Of a stretch of DNA of 64,000 nt, positions 10,148 to 20,494 are shown piece by piece. The stretch is from Blochmannia endosymbiont of Camponotus sp. (lineage in GTDB: Bacteria; Pseudomonadota; Gammaproteobacteria; Enterobacterales; Enterobacteriaceae). The notes beneath the pieces were generated by a model. The model saw only the letters and a program-made list of their open reading frames with translations, was not told the DNA's origin and made no database searches. The stretch is from positions 186,001 to 250,000 of the forward strand of contig NZ_CP097759.1 in NCBI RefSeq assembly GCF_023586365.1, written 5' to 3'. How positions within the stretch are numbered: position 1 is the stretch's first letter; each line of letters opens with the position of its first letter. Made by a program: the position numbers and the translations under genes.

Positions 10148-10798
10148 TTACGGAGATAAACGGTAAATACGCCATGTATGTTTATATCGTTGATATATGA
10201 ATCGATCATGTAATCGATGTGTTCCGCCTTGCCAGAACTCTATGCTATTTATATTAATTTTATATCCGCCCCAAAATTCGGGGAATGGTACTTTTTTATG
10301 GAGATGTTTTTTTTTGAATTCTAAAAATTTGTTTTCTAGTAAATCTTTAGAGGAAATAACTTTAGATTGATTAGATATCCATGCGCTAATTTGATTGTGT
10401 TTTGGGCGTGTATAAAAATGTTTTAATACTTCTTTTTCTGGAAGTTTATTAGCACTCCCTGTTATTATTACCTGCCTATCTATAATATTCCAAAGAAAAC
10501 ATAAACTAACTTTTGGATTATTGGCTAAATGCATAGCCTTGCGACTACTAAGATTAGTATAGAATATCATTTCTTGATTAGTAAAATTCTTCAATAACAC
10601 CACACGTTGATAGGGTTGACCAGTGTGATCTACTGTAGCTAAACACATTGCGGTAGGATCAGGTATTTTTGAAAAATACGCTTGATGTAGCCATACTGAA
10701 AATAACTGAATAGGCTGAGTAGTCAAATCTGCATGATGCAGTTGTCCAGATGTATATTCTCGTCTGATATTAGAAATGTTAGGTTTTTTTATTAGCAT
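10148..10798 (-). CDS. pdxH: Pyridoxamine/pyridoxine 5'-phosphate oxidase
   Basis: PdxH oxidises PNP/PMP to pyridoxal 5'-phosphate with FMN. I place the start at the ATG at 10798, giving 216 residues close to the 218 of E. coli; a GTG at 10840 would add 14 residues that do not resemble the family. Conserved blocks include IRREYTSG, DPTAMCLATVD, GQPYQRVVLLK, FYTNLSSRKA and the C-terminal EFWQGGTHRLHDRF. The pdxH-tyrS neighbourhood matches E. coli. PLP made here would serve SufS (15692-16918), among others. Confidence 0.95.
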   Translation of the reverse strand: MLIKKPNISNIRREYTSGQLHHADLTTQPIQLFSVWLHQAYFSKIPDPTAMCLATVDHTGQPYQRVVLLKNFTNQEMIFYTNLSSRKAMHLANNPKVSLCFLWNIIDRQVIITGSANKLPEKEVLKHFYTRPKHNQISAWISNQSKVISSKDLLENKFLEFKKKHLHKKVPFPEFWGGYKININSIEFWQGGTHRLHDRFIYQRYKHTWRIYRLSP

Positions 10799-11129
10799 AA
10801 AATATGGTGTTATACTGGTTGTTGCAAAAGATAATAACACATTTTTGTTTATATTTAAATAAACAAGCAGTACTACAAAGTCTGTAATAGTAGTTCTATT
10901 AGTTTTAATTTCTTATAATAAAGTTTAATTTATTGATAAATATTCAGGTACATACTTATGTAAGTCAACAAAGAGTCATTGTTTATTTAATTGATGAATG
11001 ATGATATAGTTCAGCGTATTTCACAATATATATATCGCATACATGCTTATATGATATCTTGAAAATAAGATATAAAAGTTTATTTAATGTTGTTAAAAGA
11101 TATGTATGTTTTTAAGTATATGATATTTT
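10799..11129. other. AT-rich gap between slyA and pdxH
   Basis: No gene seen. A 7-bp hairpin (ATATCTT / AAGATAT) lies at 11054-11073, about 55 bases past the slyA stop; it lacks a T tract on the minus strand. Confidence 0.4.
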
Positions 11130-11564
11130 TTAATTTTTATTATGTAAATTTATAATGTTTTTTTCTAATTTAGAGATAATTTTATTTAGAAAAATTGTTT
11201 CCTCATGACTAATTCCGCTAAAAATTTCGTTTTTAGTGGTAGAAATAACACGATTTACTTCATTAATAACAGGTTTAGCGTTATCAGTTAATTTAATTCG
11301 CTTAGCTCGTCGATCATTCACACAAGTATGTCTTATAATTAGTGATTTTTCTTCAAGTTGATCGAGTGTGCGTACTAAAGATGGTTGTTCTATTCCTATG
11401 GCTTTTGCTAATTGTATTTGAGACTGTTCCGGAGGTAATTGACAAATATTATGCAATGTAATCCAATGTGTTTGTGTAAGTTTTAAAGGTTTTAAACGAT
11501 GATCAATTAAAGCACGCCATATTCTTACAAGGCGTGCTAAATCCGATCCTAATGGTGATTCCAA
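11130..11564 (-). CDS. slyA: Transcriptional regulator SlyA (MarR family)
   Basis: A winged-helix MarR-family regulator of 144 residues, very close to enterobacterial SlyA in the N-terminal dimerisation and DNA-binding parts ([50 protein letters not shown]). In enterobacteria SlyA counters H-NS silencing and regulates envelope and stress genes. Dedicated regulators are rare in genomes of this type, so its conservation is notable. It is transcribed divergently from rnt across a 781-bp gap with no gene. The regulon cannot be inferred from the window. Confidence 0.95.
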   Translation of the reverse strand: MESPLGSDLARLVRIWRALIDHRLKPLKLTQTHWITLHNICQLPPEQSQIQLAKAIGIEQPSLVRTLDQLEEKSLIIRHTCVNDRRAKRIKLTDNAKPVINEVNRVISTTKNEIFSGISHEETIFLNKIISKLEKNIINLHNKN

Positions 11565-12345
11565 TTTTCCTTTCCTTATAATTGAGTTTACTTTATTTTA
11601 GATATTTTGTTTGTTTTAGACAAGTGGATAATAATATATAAACGTGTGATTATAGCGATAATCGCATCCATAATATGATTTTTAATATAATTTAATAAAA
11701 ATTATTGTATAACGATTGTTATCATAGTTTATCAATTAGATACGTTATTATGTATAATTTAATTCATTAAAGTATAACATACATTTATTATTGTATGTAA
11801 ATTATTTTTAATACTTGTATTAAAAATAATTTATTGAATGGAATATACTTATATATAATAAGTAAAAATTATAATTGTAGTAAAATAATTATTTAAAAAA
11901 AATTGTTTGTTTAGTTATTTATGTTACAATATTAGTTTCAGAAGTTCGATTGCAAACAATTAAATTACTAAAAGAAATGTGTTTTTATAAATCAACTTGG
12001 TGTTGTTCGTTATTTTTTTTATGAGTTATGTAAATACTTAATAAGCATTTATTTTTATATAAATAAATTGTAGTTTGTTTGTTGCAGATTTTAATATCTT
12101 GTAGTGATTAAATAATGAGTATCAGCATACGTGACTATCTTAAAAAGAAATAAATATTTTAATTTAAGACATATTTATATAAGATTCTGTCTTAGATAAA
12201 AAAATACGTTGTTTTAATAAAATAGTTATTTTTTAATTTTGAATAAAATATTCAAACAAACATTTTTACACGATAAATATGAAAATGTAATTAGAATTTA
12301 TGGTAGTATTAACTGTTTATGTAATGTAATATATCTCATAATAAA
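11565..12345. other. 781-bp divergent gap between slyA and rnt
   Basis: Very AT-rich with no supported ORF or RNA. In E. coli several genes including gloA lie between slyA and rnt; I saw no recognisable remnant of them. The promoters of slyA and rnt must lie here. Confidence 0.5.
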
Positions 12346-12999
12346 ATGATTTGTAAAGATGATCACAATACTCTTCGAGCAAGATTTCGCGGATTTTATC
12401 CAGTTGTAGTTGATGTAGAGACTGCAGGTCTTAATGCTAATACTAATGCTTTATTGGAAATTGCTGTTGTTACACTTAAAATGGACGAATACGGTTGGCT
12501 ATATGTGGATGGTTCTCTTAATTTTCATATTAAATCATTTCCTGGAGCTATTATTCAGCCAGAATCATTGGCGTTTAATGGAATTGATTTAAATAGTCCT
12601 TTAAGAGCTGCAGTGACAGAGCAAGAAGCGTTGCATGAAATTTTTGAAATGGTGCGCCAGGGTATTGAAACTCAAGAGTGTAGTCGTGCTATTATCGTGG
12701 CGCATAATGCTTTTTTTGATCATAGTTTTTTAATGGCAGCAATAGAACGCGTAAGTTTTATGGAAAACAATCCATTTCATCCTTTTGTTATGTTCGATAC
12801 AGCTACTTTGAGTGGATTAGTATTCGGTCAAACTGTATTAGCTAAGGCGTGTGAACGCGCGGGTGTTTGTTTTGATAAAAACAAAGCACATTCTGCATTA
12901 TATGACACTGAACGAACCGCGATGTTATTTTGTGAATTGGTAAATAAATGGAAGAGACTTGGTGGTTGGCCATTAACTCCTTGTTGTATTGAGTCTTAA
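12346..12999 (+). CDS. rnt: Ribonuclease T
   Basis: RNase T is a 3'-5' exonuclease of the DEDD family that matures tRNA 3' ends and stable RNAs. The product has 217 residues (215 in E. coli). Exo I carries DVETAG with Asp23 and Glu25, later motifs include [10 protein letters not shown], and the final [10 protein letters not shown] holds the catalytic His and Asp. The C-terminal KRLGGWPL is typical. The tRNA-Val gene in this window lacks an encoded CCA, so 3'-end trimming followed by CCA addition is directly relevant. A strong hairpin follows the gene at 13033-13056. Confidence 0.97.
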   Translation: MICKDDHNTLRARFRGFYPVVVDVETAGLNANTNALLEIAVVTLKMDEYGWLYVDGSLNFHIKSFPGAIIQPESLAFNGIDLNSPLRAAVTEQEALHEIFEMVRQGIETQECSRAIIVAHNAFFDHSFLMAAIERVSFMENNPFHPFVMFDTATLSGLVFGQTVLAKACERAGVCFDKNKAHSALYDTERTAMLFCELVNKWKRLGGWPLTPCCIES

Positions 13000-13032
13000 T
13001 GTCATTATAAAATAACTCGGTATTTGCTTACG

Positions 13033-13056
13033 CTCTTCTTTCGCTATAAAGAAGAG
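13033..13056. terminator. Hairpin between convergent rnt and grxD
   Basis: Perfect 9-bp arms (CTCTTCTTT / AAAGAAGAG) with a 6-base loop, 34 bases past the rnt stop. The following TTATAAATTT is a weak T-rich tail on the plus strand. The site can serve rnt and possibly grxD from the other side. Confidence 0.6.
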
Positions 13057-13104
13057 TTATAAATTTAAATATAAAATATATTTTTTATTATGTTTATATA
13101 GATT

Positions 13105-13449
13105 TTATGTATTTGTATAATTTAAATTATGTTTTAGTTTAACCTGATCAATGAGAGTTTTTAGTTTACCGCTGTGACTCATGTTGATTATGATGTCAGC
13201 CCCACCTATTAATTTTCCCTCTACCCATAATTGAGGAAAAGTGGGCCAATTAGCAAATATTGGAAGAGCGCTTCTAACATCTACATGAATCAATACGTCA
13301 ACGTAAAAAAATGATTGAGTATAAGTAGATAAGATTTGCGCGGCTTTTGATGAAAAGCCACATTTAGGAACACTAGGTGTACCTTTCATGTATAAAACGA
13401 TAGGATTTTCTTTGATTTGATTTTTAATTTTTTCTATTGCATTGTTCAT
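13105..13449 (-). CDS. grxD: Monothiol glutaredoxin 4 (CGFS type)
   Basis: Grx4 carries or transfers [2Fe-2S] clusters rather than reducing disulphides. The 114-residue product (115 in E. coli) has the monothiol site CGFS at residues 30-33 after KGTPSVPK, and the glutathione-binding WPTFPQLW and GGADI blocks. It belongs functionally with the sufABCDSE operon at 15245-20875 as the likely Fe-S relay. It is convergent with rnt, as in E. coli once the intervening gene lhr is removed. Confidence 0.97.
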   Translation of the reverse strand: MNNAIEKIKNQIKENPIVLYMKGTPSVPKCGFSSKAAQILSTYTQSFFYVDVLIHVDVRSALPIFANWPTFPQLWVEGKLIGGADIIINMSHSGKLKTLIDQVKLKHNLNYTNT

Positions 13450-13614
13450 GTTTTATTTGTGTTAAAAGTTTACATTATACTTAATGGGGGTTCAATTATG
13501 TGAATCTTATTTCTTTCAATGTAGATGAAGTATTTAATGATTTAACATAAATCCTGATTAATTTATCATATATTAATTTGTGTTCATAAAACCTCGTATG
13601 TTGATAAACATTAG

Positions 13615-14238
13615 TTATTTTTTTTGAAAATTAATAATGGACAACGTCCTTTCAAAGCTGTTTATAACAGATTTTATGATAATGTCAACTTCAATATTTA
13701 CTATGTTACCTATTTTTTTTCCGCCAAGCGTTGTTTGTATTGCAGTGTATGGAGTTAAACAAATACGTATATAATTATTGAATATTTTACTTACTGTAAG
13801 ACTTACTCCGTCTACACCAATTGATCCTTGTTGTAAGACATATTTTTTAAGGTATTTTTTTTTTATACTAAACCATATTATTTTGTTATCTTTTGAAGTA
13901 ATTATTTTTATAATTTTCCCAGTGCAATCAATATGTCCGCTCATTAAATGCCCACCAATTTCAGAATGATAACCAATCGATCTTTCTATATTTATTAAAT
14001 CTCCTGATTTTAATATACTCATATTAGTTAATTTTAATGTTTCATGTATTACATTAAAACTAACTAAATTATGTTTCATGGCAATAACAGTTAAACAGCA
14101 TCCATTATTTGATATAGAGCAGCCAATTTTTAAATTTGAGAGCAGATACGTGGGCAATATAACTGTATATGTTTTAGAATTGGTTGCTTCATAAATTGTA
14201 TGAACTGGAACAACAGCTTGTATAATACCTGAAAACAT
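13615..14238 (-). CDS. ribE: Riboflavin synthase, alpha chain
   Basis: This enzyme dismutates two 6,7-dimethyl-8-ribityllumazine molecules into riboflavin (the gene is called ribC in E. coli K-12 nomenclature). The start is at 14238, giving MFSGIIQ, which aligns with family MFTGIVQ; three extra codons upstream are possible. Two homologous lumazine-binding halves are visible: GCSISNNGCCLTV in the first, and GQHID-type GGHLMSGHID followed by GSIGVDGVSLTV in the second. Length is 207 residues against 213 in E. coli. It stands alone on the minus strand, with a 305-bp gap upstream. Confidence 0.96.
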   Translation of the reverse strand: MFSGIIQAVVPVHTIYEATNSKTYTVILPTYLLSNLKIGCSISNNGCCLTVIAMKHNLVSFNVIHETLKLTNMSILKSGDLINIERSIGYHSEIGGHLMSGHIDCTGKIIKIITSKDNKIIWFSIKKKYLKKYVLQQGSIGVDGVSLTVSKIFNNYIRICLTPYTAIQTTLGGKKIGNIVNIEVDIIIKSVINSFERTLSIINFQKK

Positions 14239-14543
14239 ATTTTTCAAATACTATTTAATATTATTTTAAATTATATATAATGTTATTATAGCATATGTCT
14301 CTTTTTTGTTAAATATCACTTTGAAATGATTTTTAAATCGATGAGATCGAAAACACACTTTTGTAACATAAGATATTCTTAAAACATTTGACGTATGATA
14401 GAATTACATGTATTTTACCATGTATAAGTGTGGTTTTTAGTAAATCATTCTGGTTAGGTTGTAGGACGGTAAGAAATGGATAATGCCAATTAATAATAAT
14501 ACAGTCTATTTGAGGGGATGGATTATTAAAATTATATTGTTGT
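14239..14543. other. Gap between ribE and tRNA-Val
   Basis: No gene recognised. It must carry the ribE promoter (minus strand) and the tRNA promoter (plus strand), but no sigma-70 box stands out enough from the AT-rich background to call. Confidence 0.4.
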
Positions 14544-14617
<74 letters not shown>

Positions 14618-14882
14618 TTAGTTATCGATAAACGTATCAGATTAAAATGATAGTAAGATGTTGTTTATATGTAGGAAAGGAATTAATTAAAAAGATTATC
14701 ACTTAATCCTTATATTGATTTAAATTGATTCTATTGTTTTATGATCAGATGATCAATGTAACGTAATTAATATGATACAATAGTGGAGTGTTTGTTAAAA
14801 ACTAATAAATAATTATCTACTAGTTGTGTTTTTTATATAAGTGAAATTACTAAAGTATGTTTAATATAGGAGAGTATTAAAG

Positions 14883-15119
14883 ATGAATCGTAATAGATTA
14901 ATATGTTCTGTCGTTATTTTAAGTTCTTTTGTGTTGGTTAATTGTGCGAGCACAACTAAAATACAAGAATTGTCTTCTGAAGTACATGATTTAAACGAGA
15001 GAATTGATCAAATAAGTAATGACATTGATGTTTTGCGCCCTGAAATAGAGAAAACGAAAAATGAAGCAGCACGAGCTAATCAACGTATTGACAATCAAAT
15101 TACTTCTTATCATAAGTAA
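14883..15119 (+). CDS. lpp: Major outer membrane (Braun) lipoprotein
   Basis: A 78-residue lipoprotein with a 20-residue signal peptide and a 58-residue mature chain, exactly the E. coli mature length. The mature part is a heptad coiled coil ending in YHK, so the C-terminal Lys for covalent linkage to peptidoglycan is kept. The lipobox reads L-V-N-C, with Asn at -1 where Gly, Ala or Ser is usual, which is odd for signal peptidase II. A Pro at residue 53 interrupts the heptads. AGGAG at 14870-14874 is a good ribosome binding site. Lpp with Tol-Pal indicates an intact, tethered outer membrane. Confidence 0.95.
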   Translation: MNRNRLICSVVILSSFVLVNCASTTKIQELSSEVHDLNERIDQISNDIDVLRPEIEKTKNEAARANQRIDNQITSYHK

Positions 15120-15244
15120 TGGGAAAAAATGTGGAGAAAAGTATATATGTGTAAGAATCCTTTAAAAGTAAATAATAATGCAGCATCCATTTATTAGTTA
15201 GATTATATTATAAATAATATTTAAAATGAGAGATGGGTTATAGT

Positions 15245-15673
15245 TTACAGAGAGGATTCGGCTTGGGATCGTATAGAGTCTAGTATCAAGTGTATTCCCT
15301 GAGATCGGGACATACTTAAGTTTTGTTTTAATTGTAATTGATTTATTAGAAAGGGTTTAACATCAAAGTTGGCGGTTTCTTGTAAACTTAATCCTTGATA
15401 TAAGCTGAATATTATCGTGATGATTCCTTTAACGATAGAAGAATCGCTATATCCATATAATTTGATCGACTTTTCATGAGGTACTGTAGAAGTAATCAAA
15501 GCAATCCATGTTTGGCTTTGGCACCCAGAGATTAAATATTTTTGTGTACGCATATTTTCTGGGAATGCAGGTAATAACTTTCCAAGATCAATTATATATA
15601 TATATTTTTCTTCCCAATTAATACAACTTAAGAAATTTTTTAATAATTGGTTTTTTGTTGGAAACTTTGTCAT
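15245..15673 (-). CDS. sufE: Sulfur acceptor protein SufE
   Basis: SufE takes persulfide sulfur from SufS and passes it to the SufBCD scaffold. The 142-residue product (138 in E. coli) has the acceptor Cys at residue 51 in LISGCQSQTW, the same position as in E. coli. It is the last gene of the sufABCDSE operon, 18 bp after sufS. The 3' end is convergent with lpp; no clear terminator hairpin was found in the 125-bp spacer. Confidence 0.97.
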   Translation of the reverse strand: MTKFPTKNQLLKNFLSCINWEEKYIYIIDLGKLLPAFPENMRTQKYLISGCQSQTWIALITSTVPHEKSIKLYGYSDSSIVKGIITIIFSLYQGLSLQETANFDVKPFLINQLQLKQNLSMSRSQGIHLILDSIRSQAESSL

Positions 15674-15691
15674 CGTTATTAGAATAATTGT

Positions 15692-16918
15692 TCATTGGTT
15701 CAGTAAATATTGCACTTTAATTAGTCCATGTACTAGACGATCAATATCTTCTTTGTTTGTGTACATGGCTAATGATGCGCGACACATACCTGGTACTTTA
15801 AAATAATTCATAATAGGTATTGCGCAATGATGTCCTGTGCGTATGGCAATGCCATATTGATTTAATAACATCCCAATATCATATGAGTGATGCGTTCCTA
15901 AATTAAAAGCAATAATACCAACTCGTGTACTTGGTCCGTATAGCATTAAATTTGGAATTTTTTTTAATGTGTCTACAGCGTAACACATTAATTGATCTTC
16001 GTAATTATAAATTTTGTCAACACCTATTGTATTGATGTATTTAATAGCATTGCCTAATCCTATGATACCACTAATATTAGGAGATCCTGATTCAAATTTC
16101 CAAGGAGAATCTATAAATGTTGTATCTTGAATTAAACTTACATTTCGCACTATTCCGCCTCCTACTATCCATGGGGGCATTTTTTGAAGTAATTCTTTTT
16201 TTCCATACATAATGCCAATACCAGAAGGCCCGTATATTTTATGCCCAGAAAATACATAAAAATCACAATCTAATTTTTGTACATCTACTGATTGATGTAC
16301 GATGCCTTGTGCGCCATCTATTAAGATTAGAGTGTCACTTTTTTTTCGTGCTATACTAATTATTTCTGTTAATGGATTAATTGTTCCTAAAACATTAGAA
16401 ATATGTGATATCGATAAGAGTCGAGTACGATTATTTATAATTTTGGATAATCTGGATATATCTAATGTACCGTTAGGAGTTAATGGTATATAATGTAATA
16501 TAATTTTTTTATGTTTTGATAATATTTGCCATGGAACGATATTGGCATGGTGTTCCATTTCGCTAATAACAATATTATCTCCATAATTTATAAAATTGTG
16601 TCCCCAACTGTTGGCAATTAAGTTAATAGCTTCAGTAGTACTTTTGACAAAAACAATTTCTTCTTTAGATGCATTAATAAAATTAGCTATATATAAGCGT
16701 ACTGTTTCCATTTGATTAGTTGATTCAATACTCAACGTGTGAATACCTCGATGCACGGCAGCATACTCATTACGATAGTAATGAGTTTGTGAGTCTATGA
16801 CAATATTAGGTTTTTGAGAAGATGCGGCGCTATCCAGATAAGTAAGAGGGTATTGATTTACCATTCGGTTCAGTATAGGAAAATCTGATCTAATTTTTTC
16901 TATAGGATAAGTTATCAT
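15692..16918 (-). CDS. sufS: Cysteine desulfurase SufS
   Basis: PLP-dependent group II cysteine desulfurase, 408 residues (406 in E. coli). The PLP lysine sits in [14 protein letters not shown] near residue 227, and the catalytic Cys in the loop RTGHHCAIP near residue 365. Other conserved blocks are [11 protein letters not shown] and RGIHTLS. The ATG overlaps the sufD stop by four bases. With no isc genes in view, this is the likely main sulfur donor for Fe-S assembly. Confidence 0.98.
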   Translation of the reverse strand: MITYPIEKIRSDFPILNRMVNQYPLTYLDSAASSQKPNIVIDSQTHYYRNEYAAVHRGIHTLSIESTNQMETVRLYIANFINASKEEIVFVKSTTEAINLIANSWGHNFINYGDNIVISEMEHHANIVPWQILSKHKKIILHYIPLTPNGTLDISRLSKIINNRTRLLSISHISNVLGTINPLTEIISIARKKSDTLILIDGAQGIVHQSVDVQKLDCDFYVFSGHKIYGPSGIGIMYGKKELLQKMPPWIVGGGIVRNVSLIQDTTFIDSPWKFESGSPNISGIIGLGNAIKYINTIGVDKIYNYEDQLMCYAVDTLKKIPNLMLYGPSTRVGIIAFNLGTHHSYDIGMLLNQYGIAIRTGHHCAIPIMNYFKVPGMCRASLAMYTNKEDIDRLVHGLIKVQYLLNQ

Positions 16919-18204
16919 ATTATGATCCTTGTTAAAGCTTTATTGATTTTCGTCAATACAATATTCTGTAACATAGTATTTTCAAGTGATCCTATAATTT
17001 CAATAGCAAAAGCATAAATAAGCATTCTTAAAGCATCTTTTTTTGGAATACCGCGTGTGCTTAGATAAAATAGCTGATCGGTATCAATGTGCCCTATTGT
17101 TGCTCCATGGCTGCATTTTACATCGTCTGAGTAAATTTCAAGTTTAGGTATACTATTAATAGTTGCATCTTGGTTTAACAATAAATTATTGTTTATCATT
17201 ATTCCATCAGTTTTTATAGAATCTGGATTTACTTTTATTAGCCCATTAAATACACCAGTACTGTAATTACATGCTATTATTTTATGTAATTGCCTGCTTG
17301 ATGCGTATTCTTGATTGTTGTGTTCTAAATAAGTGCATATGTTTCCAATATCTTGTTCTGATAGAAAAAGTAAACTATTTAATGATAAAGATGATCCTGC
17401 GTGATTGATTTGAGCGCTGGTTTGATGAGATGTAAATTTAGGACCAAGAATAACAAAGATACTACTGTTTACATTTGAAAATTGTCCTATATTAATATCA
17501 TTATGTGCTATATGATAACTTGCATTATTCTCACATATTAATTTGACGTGATCTAATTTAGATCGTTTTCCTGTTGTCATAGACATACGGGCGCCACTGA
17601 AATGACCGTTTTTATTTATACTAATAAAATGTTCTATGACGCATGTGTTAGAATCGTGCCCAATTTGAAGATGGTGATGATAATGAGATGTAACTAATTT
17701 ATTTTTTATGTTAGATCCTTCATTAATATATAGTAAATATAATGGTTTTTTTGTTATTTTTTTTGTAGGTAAATTTATCTGTATTGTTGCATCACTTAAG
17801 TATTCAGTTAGATATAAAAATATTTCTGGTTGAATGGGATCAGTCATATTATGCCGATTGGGATTACGATTGATTTTGAGGATCCATGGATCAATATTTT
17901 TATCACTTAATTCAGGTGAAAATAGACCGTTGATAAATGTTAAGCGATAAGCATCTATTGGAAAACTTAATTTTTCATATTGCGGTGTATTTAATTCAAA
18001 ATTTTTAGAAAATTCAAAATTATATGTTAAAAATTCTTCAAATGCAGTATGTTTCCAATTGTCCTTTTTAATATTCGGTAATCCAAGTATTTTAATACGT
18101 TCCCAATATTTATGTGACAAATTTGAATTAATATTATTTTTTTGTTTAAATAATTCGTACCATTCGTTTAATACTCGATTTTTATTATCCAGACAACCAA
18201 CCAT
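16915..18204 (-). CDS. sufD: Fe-S scaffold subunit SufD
   Basis: SufD pairs with SufB in the SufBC2D scaffold. I choose the ATG at 18204 (429 residues, MVGCLDN...), which overlaps the end of sufC by 20 bases out of frame; E. coli has the same arrangement, with SufD MAGLPN read from the SufC C-terminal codons. A start five codons earlier is possible. The C-terminal beta-helix contains [15 protein letters not shown] with the important His, and GARMSM and RQLHK blocks. The N-terminal half is more diverged, as is usual for SufD. Confidence 0.96.
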   Translation of the reverse strand: MVGCLDNKNRVLNEWYELFKQKNNINSNLSHKYWERIKILGLPNIKKDNWKHTAFEEFLTYNFEFSKNFELNTPQYEKLSFPIDAYRLTFINGLFSPELSDKNIDPWILKINRNPNRHNMTDPIQPEIFLYLTEYLSDATIQINLPTKKITKKPLYLLYINEGSNIKNKLVTSHYHHHLQIGHDSNTCVIEHFISINKNGHFSGARMSMTTGKRSKLDHVKLICENNASYHIAHNDINIGQFSNVNSSIFVILGPKFTSHQTSAQINHAGSSLSLNSLLFLSEQDIGNICTYLEHNNQEYASSRQLHKIIACNYSTGVFNGLIKVNPDSIKTDGIMINNNLLLNQDATINSIPKLEIYSDDVKCSHGATIGHIDTDQLFYLSTRGIPKKDALRMLIYAFAIEIIGSLENTMLQNIVLTKINKALTRIII

Positions 18205-18928
18205 AGCCTTTTTCCTCAAGCTTTTTGACTAAAGAGATATCACCAGATTTTACAATATGACCTTTATGTAGAATATGAACATAATCCGGTTTAATATATT
18301 CTAAAATTCTTTGATAATGCGTAATAATGACAAATGAACGTATTTTATCGCTTAATATATTAAGGCTATTATAAACAATTTTTATTGCATCAATATCTAA
18401 ACCAGAATCTGTTTCATCAAGAATACATAGTAATGGTTCTAACATCATCATTTGAAGAATATCATTACGTTTTTTTTCTCCTCCAGAAAATCCAACGTTT
18501 ACTGATCGAGTCAAAAGGTCATTAGGCATTTTTAATAATGTCATATTTTTTTGAACGAGTTGGGTAAAATCAAACCGATCCATAAGAGGTTGGTGTCTAT
18601 ATTTACGTACAGCATTAACGGCGTGGTGTAAAAATGATTGATTGCTGATTCCTGGAATATCTACTGGATGCTGAAATGCTACAAAAATTCCTTCTCCTGC
18701 ACGTTCTTCTGGCTTCAAGAGTAATAAATTTTTATTTTTAAATAATATTTCTCCATTAGTAACAACATAATCTTTTTGACCAGATAATGTGGCAGATAAT
18801 GTACTTTTTCCTGATCCATTAGGTCCCATGATGATGTGTATTTCCCCGGGATTAATTTCTAAATTTAATTTTTTTAGAATAGATATACTTTTTACGTTGA
18901 CATTCAAATTTTTTATTAATAGCATCAC
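18185..18928 (-). CDS. sufC: Fe-S assembly ATPase SufC
   Basis: Cytosolic ABC-type ATPase of the SufBC2D complex, 247 residues (248 in E. coli). Walker A is GPNGSGKST at residues 35-43, the signature is FSGGEKKRND, and Walker B with D-loop is ILDETDSGLD. The conserved switch histidine lies in ITHYQR. The C-terminal GYGWLSG codons double as the start region of sufD in another frame. 54 bp separate it from sufB. Confidence 0.98.
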   Translation of the reverse strand: MMLLIKNLNVNVKSISILKKLNLEINPGEIHIIMGPNGSGKSTLSATLSGQKDYVVTNGEILFKNKNLLLLKPEERAGEGIFVAFQHPVDIPGISNQSFLHHAVNAVRKYRHQPLMDRFDFTQLVQKNMTLLKMPNDLLTRSVNVGFSGGEKKRNDILQMMMLEPLLCILDETDSGLDIDAIKIVYNSLNILSDKIRSFVIITHYQRILEYIKPDYVHILHKGHIVKSGDISLVKKLEEKGYGWLSG

Positions 18929-18982
18929 GACTTCTCCTGTTTTGAATGACTATGATTAAGGCAAGTGCTTGCATTATAAATT

Positions 18983-20479
18983 TTATCCAACGCTGTGTTC
19001 TAAAGTAATTTCTAGTAATTTTTGTGCTTCTACAGAAAATTCTAAAGGTAATTTAGAAAATATATCCTTGCAAAATCCATTTACAATCATAGAAATAGCA
19101 TCATCTTCATTAATTCCGCGTTGCCGGCAATAAAACAGTTGATTATCGCTGATACGTGAAGTTGTAGCTTCATGTTCTAACTGTGAATGATTGTTATGTG
19201 ATTCAATGATAGGAAAGGTATGAGAACTACATTTTTTACCTATCAACATAGAATCACACTGTGTAAAATTGCGTGAATTTGAAGCAGTTTTCATAATTTT
19301 AACTAGTCCTCGATAAGTATTTTGGCTGTTTCCAAGAGCAATGCCTTTTGAAATAATGGTTGAACGCGTATTTTCTCCTATATGAATCATTTTTGTTCCA
19401 GTATCTGCTTGTTGTGTACCATTGGTAACAGCGACTGAAAAAAACTCTCCAATAGAGTTTTTTCCTTTTAAAATTACACTAGGATATTTCCAAGTGATAG
19501 CAGAGCCAGATTCAGATTGAGTCCACGACATTTTAGCATTTTCTCCAGAACATAGCGCTCGTTTAGTAACGAAGTTTAAAATGCCACCTTGAGAGTTTTG
19601 GTTGCCAGAAAACCAATTTTGTACCGTTGAATATTTTACTTGAGCATCTTTTAGTACGATCACTTCCACAACTGCTGCGTGAAGTTGATAATTATTGTGG
19701 ATTGGCGCCGAACATCCTTCAATATAGCTCACATAGCTACCTGTATCTGCAACTAAAATAGTACGTTCAAATTGTCCGGTTTTTTTAGAATTCATACGGA
19801 AGTAAGTTGATAATTCCATAGGACAACGTACATTTTTAGGAATATATACAAATGTACCATCAGACACAACCGCAGCATTAAGTGCGGCAAAAAAGTTATC
19901 TTTAAAAGATACTACAGTTCCTAAATATTGGCGTACCAAATCTGGGTAATCTCGAATAGCGTCGTGAAATGAACAAAAAATAATACCTTTTTTTAGTAAA
20001 GTATTACGGAATGTAGTAGATACAGAAACTGAGTCAAATATAGCATCAACCGCTACGTTTCCTTTTTCATATACTGGGATTCCTAATTTGTTAAAGGTTT
20101 GTTCTACTTCTTTGGTTAAGTATTTTGATTTATTTAAAAAAGGGTTTGTATTTTTTTGTATTTTATGGGTTTTTTGTGTAGTTGCGCATGCCGGAGCAGA
20201 AAAATAGCTATAGGAATTATAGTTAAGTTTTTGATAGTTCCCTTTTAACCAATGCGGTTCTTTCATATTACACCAAGCATAATAACCTGAAAGCCTAAAT
20301 TCTAGCATCCATTTGGGTTCTAATCTTTTTTTTGAAATAGCGTATATTATATCTTTATTAATACCTTGCTTGAGTTCTTCATTATTTAATGTAGTAAAAA
20401 ACCCTTCTTTATAATACGAATTATTATTCTTAGATAAATTGTTGTTAACATTATATATGTTAGAGTTATTGCGTATCAT
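18983..20479 (-). CDS. sufB: Fe-S scaffold subunit SufB
   Basis: SufB is the cluster-building scaffold subunit, 498 residues (495 in E. coli). The key Cys of NFTQCDSMLIG, the following HTFPIIESHNN block and the C-terminal SRISDNQLFYCRQRGI are conserved. The N-terminal 25 residues are a variable Asn/Ser-rich stretch. sufA lies 15 bp upstream. A run of A and T around 19439-19463 makes a terminator-shaped hairpin inside the coding sequence, discussed under rejected items. Confidence 0.98.
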   Translation of the reverse strand: MIRNNSNIYNVNNNLSKNNNSYYKEGFFTTLNNEELKQGINKDIIYAISKKRLEPKWMLEFRLSGYYAWCNMKEPHWLKGNYQKLNYNSYSYFSAPACATTQKTHKIQKNTNPFLNKSKYLTKEVEQTFNKLGIPVYEKGNVAVDAIFDSVSVSTTFRNTLLKKGIIFCSFHDAIRDYPDLVRQYLGTVVSFKDNFFAALNAAVVSDGTFVYIPKNVRCPMELSTYFRMNSKKTGQFERTILVADTGSYVSYIEGCSAPIHNNYQLHAAVVEVIVLKDAQVKYSTVQNWFSGNQNSQGGILNFVTKRALCSGENAKMSWTQSESGSAITWKYPSVILKGKNSIGEFFSVAVTNGTQQADTGTKMIHIGENTRSTIISKGIALGNSQNTYRGLVKIMKTASNSRNFTQCDSMLIGKKCSSHTFPIIESHNNHSQLEHEATTSRISDNQLFYCRQRGINEDDAISMIVNGFCKDIFSKLPLEFSVEAQKLLEITLEHSVG

Positions 20480-20494
20480 AATAATACCTGTTTT

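Noticed and set aside
19439..19463. Terminator-shaped hairpin (10-bp arms AAAAAACTCT / AGAGTTTTTT) in sufB
   Set aside because: It encodes the conserved segment KGKNSIGEFFSVA, and the arms are mostly A/T runs required by those codons. An internal terminator in an essential operon is unlikely.
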